The notes beneath the pieces are model-generated. The model ran no database searches and was not told the origin of the DNA. It saw only the letters and a list, made by a program, of their open reading frames with translations. A stretch of DNA of 9,778 nt from an uncultured Planctomycetaceae bacterium. GTDB taxonomy: Bacteria; Planctomycetota; Planctomycetia; Pirellulales; Pirellulaceae. The stretch is from positions 1 through 9,778 of the forward strand of contig CAIYOB010001376.1 of NCBI GenBank assembly GCA_903927685.1, written 5' to 3'. The position numbers were made by a program, and so were the translations under genes. How positions within the stretch are numbered: the stretch's first letter is position 1; every line of letters starts with the position of its first letter. Shown piece after piece: positions 7,013 through 9,778 of this stretch.

Positions 7013-7270
7013 GTGCTTCGACAGTGGATCCAGGCAGCTTGGAAGAGACGATTCCGGATCAAACAGCGGGGGCGGAGACGATCGTCCGTCCGACGCTGGC
7101 CGATCAACCGACTGGGCTTCGAGGCGCTAGAGCCACGGTTGGCGCTGGACGGCGCTTCCGCCGCGCTGAGCATCGTCGTTGGCGACTGGCTGGTCCCGGC
7201 TGGCCAGACCGCCTGGACAATCCCGATTTCGGTAACCGGCGGGGCCCGCATCGATGGGATGAACTTCTGA
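7013..7270 (+). CDS. N-terminal fragment of the broken gene: LEPR-xLL leader plus start of cohesin 1
   Basis: Eighty-five codons from GTG 7013. The leader is strongly basic (WKRRFRIKQRGRRRSS), followed by LGFEALEPRLALDGAS and then the first strands of a cohesin-like domain, SIVVGDWLVPAGQTAWTIPI and SVTGGARIDGMNF, before the stop. Alone it is too short to fold as a cohesin. The opening strands closely match residues 46-76 of the 481-aa protein on the opposite strand. Confidence 0.6.
   Translation: MLRQWIQAAWKRRFRIKQRGRRRSSVRRWPINRLGFEALEPRLALDGASAALSIVVGDWLVPAGQTAWTIPISVTGGARIDGMNF
7168..7267 (+). repeat. Partial third copy of the GDWL segment (opposite strand)
   Basis: About 100 bp encoding SIVVGDWLVPAGQTAW to IDGMNF match the start of both cassettes, in inverted orientation. 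Similarity ends at NF, exactly where the reading frame breaks; beyond it the sequence follows a different cohesin subtype. Confidence 0.7.
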
Positions 7271-7364
7271 TTAGGACTTTCTGCTGATCACGGCGGCCAC
7301 GCTGGCGGCCGGGCTGCCGAGCGACTGGAGCGTCATCAATCCGCCCGATACCAGCACGCCCGGT

Positions 7365-8288
7365 GTGGCCCGGATTCGGGCTGCGGGGACGACGCCGCTG
7401 TCGGGGGCGAACCTCGATATTGTGCGGGTCGCGGCGGAGGTGCCGGCCACCGCGTCGTACGGAGCGTCGCAGGCGATCCGACTGGAGAACATCTTCCTGA
7501 ACGGCGGAGGGATTGCGGCTAGCGGAGACGTGGCCGTCCACAAGGCGGCCTATCTGGGCGACACGGACGGCAGCGGGATCCACAGTGCGGCGGACGCATT
7601 CTTGACCGTCCAGGCGGCCCTCGGACTGGCCAGCGGCTTCTCCGCCCACGCCTGGACTGATCCACGGATCGTGGGGGACGCCGACGGTTCCGGCCTGCTC
7701 TCCGCGGCCGACGCCTTCCTGATCGTTCAGGAAGGCCTGGGACTGGCCGAGCCCTTCGTGCCGGACAATCCGCATCTGGGCGTCGCGCCGTTCGGCGCCG
7801 GAATCGACCCGCAATTCCAGATCGGGACCGACCTGTCGGCCCGCGTTGGCGAACTGGTCTCCGTGCCGGTGATGTTAGACATCGAGCCGGCGGCGACCAA
7901 CGTCGGCGGGCTCGATTTCGATCTCTTCTTCGACCCGCGTCAGCTATCTGTAGACGTGCCCGCCGGCGTCGGGACGGGCGCGGACACCGCCGACGGCTGG
8001 GCCGTCACGGCGACGCTGGTCGGCATGGGACATCTGCGGGTGGGGATGCTCAGCTCGCTCGGCTCGGGGCTCGAGCCGGGACGGCGGGAGATCGCCCGCG
8101 TGGTGTTCCGCGCGGCAGATCCCTGCGCCGATGTCGACGCGTCGCTCCGCGAGGCGATTTCGTCCTGGGCAGGACCGGTCTTCATAGCCAAGTTGGATAT
8201 CGAGCCGGCGGATCCGCACGCAGGCGGCTACGTTTGGACCGCGCTCGACGGCAGCTTGGCGATCACTTGCTTGCCGCCATTGAGATAA
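7365..8288 (+). CDS. Downstream part of the broken gene: end of cohesin 1, dockerin, cohesin 2
   Basis: The frame is open from 7275 to TAA 8286-8288. GTG 7365 is the first usual start but has no clear ribosome binding site and lies inside cohesin 1, so independent translation is doubtful. Numbered from 7365 (307 aa): the rest of cohesin 1 (1-57, IRLENIFLNGG); dockerin with two F-hand calcium loops, GDTDGSGIHSAADAF (65-79) and GDADGSGLLSAADAF (104-118); cohesin 2 (about 152-302), with LDFDLFFDPRQLSVDV and ARVVFRA. Cohesin-dockerin-cohesin with the linker HKAAYLGDTDGSG is a recurrent planctomycete arrangement. Its last codons overlap the convergent gene's 3' end, and CLPPLR looks like non-native sequence. 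Confidence 0.7.
   Translation: MARIRAAGTTPLSGANLDIVRVAAEVPATASYGASQAIRLENIFLNGGGIAASGDVAVHKAAYLGDTDGSGIHSAADAFLTVQAALGLASGFSAHAWTDPRIVGDADGSGLLSAADAFLIVQEGLGLAEPFVPDNPHLGVAPFGAGIDPQFQIGTDLSARVGELVSVPVMLDIEPAATNVGGLDFDLFFDPRQLSVDVPAGVGTGADTADGWAVTATLVGMGHLRVGMLSSLGSGLEPGRREIARVVFRAADPCADVDASLREAISSWAGPVFIAKLDIEPADPHAGGYVWTALDGSLAITCLPPLR
8228..8288. other. 61-bp tail-to-tail overlap of convergent reading frames
   Basis: The plus-strand frame ends at TAA 8288 and the minus-strand frame at TAG 8228, so each reads through the other's last codons. Domain homology stops for the plus gene at about DGSLAIT (near 8267) and for the minus gene at about NYLNGG (near 8271). The overlap therefore behaves like a junction between two truncated genes. 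No terminator hairpin is visible here. Confidence 0.7.
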
Positions 8289-9673
8289 TTGATCACCGCC
8301 AACACATCGATCGGCAAGATGAAATTGTCGGCGTAGACGTCGAAGAAGTAGAACGGCTCCGCGGTGACCTCAGACCACGAGTCGGGCACGGGCCCGGAAC
8401 CGTGGGCGTTGATCCAGTTGATCACGATCAGCGCGTCCTGAGGCTCTACGCCGCCATCGCCGTCCACGTCCTGGGGCAAGTCCACGTTGTGATACGGAAA
8501 CGGCTGAGGTGTCACGGTGAGGCTGAACTCGTCCCAGGCACTCAGGCCCGGCGACCCGGAATCGGTGGCCGTGACGCGCACCCGGAACTGGCCGGCGTCG
8601 CGAACCAGCGGCCGTCCGGAGAAAGACCGCGTCGCCGCATCGAAGACCAGCCACGCAGGCAGCGGCGTGCCGTCCGCCTGTGTGGCGGCATAGGTCAACG
8701 TCTGACCCCGATCGAGATCTACGAACGTGTCGGAGCCGAAGGTGTAGCGGAACCAACGGTTCGCCGGAGCGGTTTGGTCCGGGATCGGCGCCGCGAGTTC
8801 GGGCGCCTGGTTCGTGTCCGCGACGGTCACCCAGGACGCTTGTGGGACGCTTTCCAGTCCGTGGTCGTCCCGGACTCGCAGGCGGACCGTCCACACGCCC
8901 GGCTCTCCAAGCCGCGCGGAGAAAGTCGGGGCGACGCCCAACTCGTCGCCGCGGGCGGCGGCGCCCCCTGTCTCGCCGTAGTCGCCATCCCCGTCCAGGT
9001 CCCATTCGTATGCGACCAGGGAATCCCCTCCGTCCGGATCCGCGGATTGCGAGCCGTCCAACGTCACGGTGGCGCCTTCGTCGACTGCATACGGGCCGCC
9101 CGCGTCGGCAATCGGCCGCTGGCTGACCGTGATGGTCCCATTCACGATGGCGGCTCGCATTCCGGCAAAGTCGGTGGGGCCGTTCAGCGTCTCACTCATC
9201 ACCAGGTCCCACGTGCCGCTGGGACAGTCTACCGTGTTGACCGTCACGTACCCGATCACCCCGTCCGCGTAGACGGTCTCGGCGGGATTGATGTCGGTCC
9301 AGTCCCAGGCGAGCCAGTCCAGCACGTGATGGTCCCACGATCCGGTGTTCTTGCCCGCGAAGATCGTGCCCTGCACGATGTCCAAGCCGGTGAACACGGG
9401 GCCGGCTTCGCCCGGAGATTTCAGCCCATCCTCGATCTGGATGTTGAAGTTGATCCCGTCCACACGGTCTCCGCCTGTCGCCCGAATCGGGATCGTCCAA
9501 GCGGTCTCACCGGCGGGAACCAGCCAGTCGCCGACCGCGATGGCCGCCAGCAGCTGCCGGCTGTCCAGGCTCTCGTACCGCAGCACACGGCGCGTCGTCC
9601 GCTTGGCTTCGCGCCGCACGACGCGTCCTCCCCAGGCTACGAACCGTCGCCGGAGTGCTTTGATTGACAACAT
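8228..9673 (-). CDS. LEPR-type surface protein with cohesin-like, PKD, Ig-like and dockerin domains
   Basis: 481 aa. ATG 9673 is preferred over an upstream in-frame start because AAGGGG ends 7 nt before it and the Arg-rich leader MLSIKALRRRFVAW begins there. Domains: leader with LRYESLDSRQLLA (31-43), a variant LEPR-xLL motif; cohesin-like module with GDWLVPAGETAWTIPI (46-183); PKD with PIADAGGPYAVDEG, YEWDLDGDGDYG and VRLRVRDDHG (187-286); He_PIG/cadherin-like Ig domain with PELAAPIPDQTA, LTYAATQADGTPLPAWL, FSGRP and VRVTATD (288-389); planctomycete dockerin (396-467) with DVDGDGGVEPQDALIVINWIN and a degenerate second loop, DVYADNFILPIDVLAVINYLN. Dockerins bind cohesins through calcium-loaded loops. 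Inferred: an exported protein anchored via its dockerin. The last 14 residues, from KQVIAKLP, are read from the antisense of the convergent gene. Confidence 0.92.
   Translation of the reverse strand: MLSIKALRRRFVAWGGRVVRREAKRTTRRVLRYESLDSRQLLAAIAVGDWLVPAGETAWTIPIRATGGDRVDGINFNIQIEDGLKSPGEAGPVFTGLDIVQGTIFAGKNTGSWDHHVLDWLAWDWTDINPAETVYADGVIGYVTVNTVDCPSGTWDLVMSETLNGPTDFAGMRAAIVNGTITVSQRPIADAGGPYAVDEGATVTLDGSQSADPDGGDSLVAYEWDLDGDGDYGETGGAAARGDELGVAPTFSARLGEPGVWTVRLRVRDDHGLESVPQASWVTVADTNQAPELAAPIPDQTAPANRWFRYTFGSDTFVDLDRGQTLTYAATQADGTPLPAWLVFDAATRSFSGRPLVRDAGQFRVRVTATDSGSPGLSAWDEFSLTVTPQPFPYHNVDLPQDVDGDGGVEPQDALIVINWINAHGSGPVPDSWSEVTAEPFYFFDVYADNFILPIDVLAVINYLNGGKQVIAKLPSSAVQT
8820..9538 (-). repeat. 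Cohesin-like + PKD cassette, copy in the 481-aa gene
   Basis: Same orientation and domain order as 450-1172. The shared region begins at the GDWL strand directly after the leader here, but after a Calx-beta domain in the giant gene. The cassette therefore moved as a two-domain block. Direct repeats of this size could support recombination across the intervening 7.6 kb. Confidence 0.8.
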
Positions 9674-9778
9674 CGAATTTCCCCTTCTATTCCTGAGCCC
9701 ACTCGTACTGCTAGTGTCCGATTTGTTGTTCTCGTGCGCGCCGAGAAGCACGAGCACCACGGATCACACGGATTCCAC
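9674..9778. other. Upstream region of the 481-aa gene with small hairpin and direct repeat
   Basis: Apart from the ribosome binding site, this 105-bp stretch holds a hairpin with arms CTCGTGC (9731-9737) and GCACGAG (9748-9754) and a direct repeat CACGGAT at 9758-9764 and 9767-9773. No promoter is evident. The upstream extension of the open frame (to 9760) looks non-coding. The hairpin plus repeats could be the edge of a dispersed intergenic repeat continuing past the window. Confidence 0.45.
9681..9686 (-). promoter_or_regulatory. Ribosome binding site of the 481-aa gene
   Basis: AAGGGG on the minus strand ends 7 nt before ATG 9673. This is the reason for preferring that start over an upstream in-frame one at 9760. 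Confidence 0.6.

Larger units (their letters stand above)
7013..8288 (+). pseudogene. Broken LEPR-xLL cohesin-dockerin-cohesin gene
   Basis: Read together, two frames give a familiar planctomycete protein: Arg-rich leader with FEALEPRLALDG, first cohesin (SIVVGDWLVPAG onward), a two-loop dockerin, then a second cohesin. The frame opened at 7013 stops at TGA 7268-7270 right after DGMNF. The homologous continuation, starting DFLLITAATLAAGL, resumes in the next frame after TAG 7272-7274. The third frame stops at TGA 7285-7287, so no single frame crosses the lesion. A cohesin would normally read roughly NF-D-x-x-F/Y-D-P-x-x-L here; only 7 nt lie where about 18 are expected, which suggests a loss of about 11 nt. 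A +1 shift at TTC-TGA would hit TAG at once, so programmed frameshifting is unlikely. Alternatives are a sequencing or assembly error, or two independently translated pieces. Confidence 0.75.

Noticed and set aside
7262..7275. Programmed +1 frameshift at AAC-TTC-TGA
   Set aside because: After a +1 shift the next codons are GAT then TAG, an immediate stop, so a simple slip cannot join the two parts.
7104..7814. Minus-strand open frame of 236 codons across the broken gene
   Set aside because: It is the antisense of the cohesin-dockerin sequence; the plus strand carries two clear dockerin loops.
8234..9667. Plus-strand open frame of 477 codons opposite the 481-aa gene
   Set aside because: It is the antisense of a well-supported LEPR/PKD/dockerin gene and has no motif of its own.
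9674..9760. Start of the 481-aa gene at 9760, which would add 29 residues
   Set aside because: The extra stretch crosses a hairpin and the ribosome binding site, and the Arg-rich leader typical of these proteins begins at 9673.

Overview
The window is GC-rich and reads as accessory DNA from a planctomycete, most likely a Pirellulales-type lineage. The lineage is inferred from three proteins with an Arg-rich N-terminus ending in the LEPR-xLL motif or a variant of it (LEPLEPRWMLDG, FEALEPRLALDG, YESLDSRQLLA). All three then carry extracellular modules typical of planctomycete surface proteins: cohesin-like, dockerin, PKD, Calx-beta and Ig-like domains.

Layout: (1) Positions 1-6836, minus strand: one uninterrupted reading frame of 2278 codons that runs off the left edge. 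It has a LEPR-xLL leader, then two tandem purple-acid-phosphatase-like units, each an FN3-type N-domain plus a metallophosphoesterase with its metal-binding motifs. Around and between these lie four copies of an Ig-like domain, two of which hold a nested jelly-roll-like domain. A Calx-beta domain, a cohesin-like domain and at least three PKD repeats follow. (2) Positions 6837-7012: a 176-bp divergent intergenic region with a perfect 11-bp inverted repeat. (3) Positions 7013-8288, plus strand: a LEPR-xLL cohesin-dockerin-cohesin gene broken after about 85 codons by a small lesion near 7268-7275. (4) Positions 8228-9673, minus strand: a complete 481-aa protein with LEPR-like leader, cohesin-like, PKD, Ig-like (He_PIG type) and planctomycete dockerin domains. 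Its 3' end overlaps the plus-strand gene by 61 bp, tail to tail. (5) Positions 9674-9778: upstream region with a ribosome-binding site, a small hairpin and a short direct repeat.

The proteins are probably exported and held at or outside the cell surface. A cohesin-like plus PKD cassette of about 700 bp is shared by the giant protein and the 481-aa protein, and its first part also opens the broken gene, so this is a locus of shuffled modules. The enzymatic part, two phosphoesterase domains in one polypeptide, suggests extracellular cleavage of phosphate esters; the substrate cannot be read from the sequence. The cohesin and dockerin modules raise the possibility of non-covalent assembly between the products, which is inference. 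Identifications were made by eye from translated motifs, without database searches. Domain boundaries are good to about 5-10 residues.
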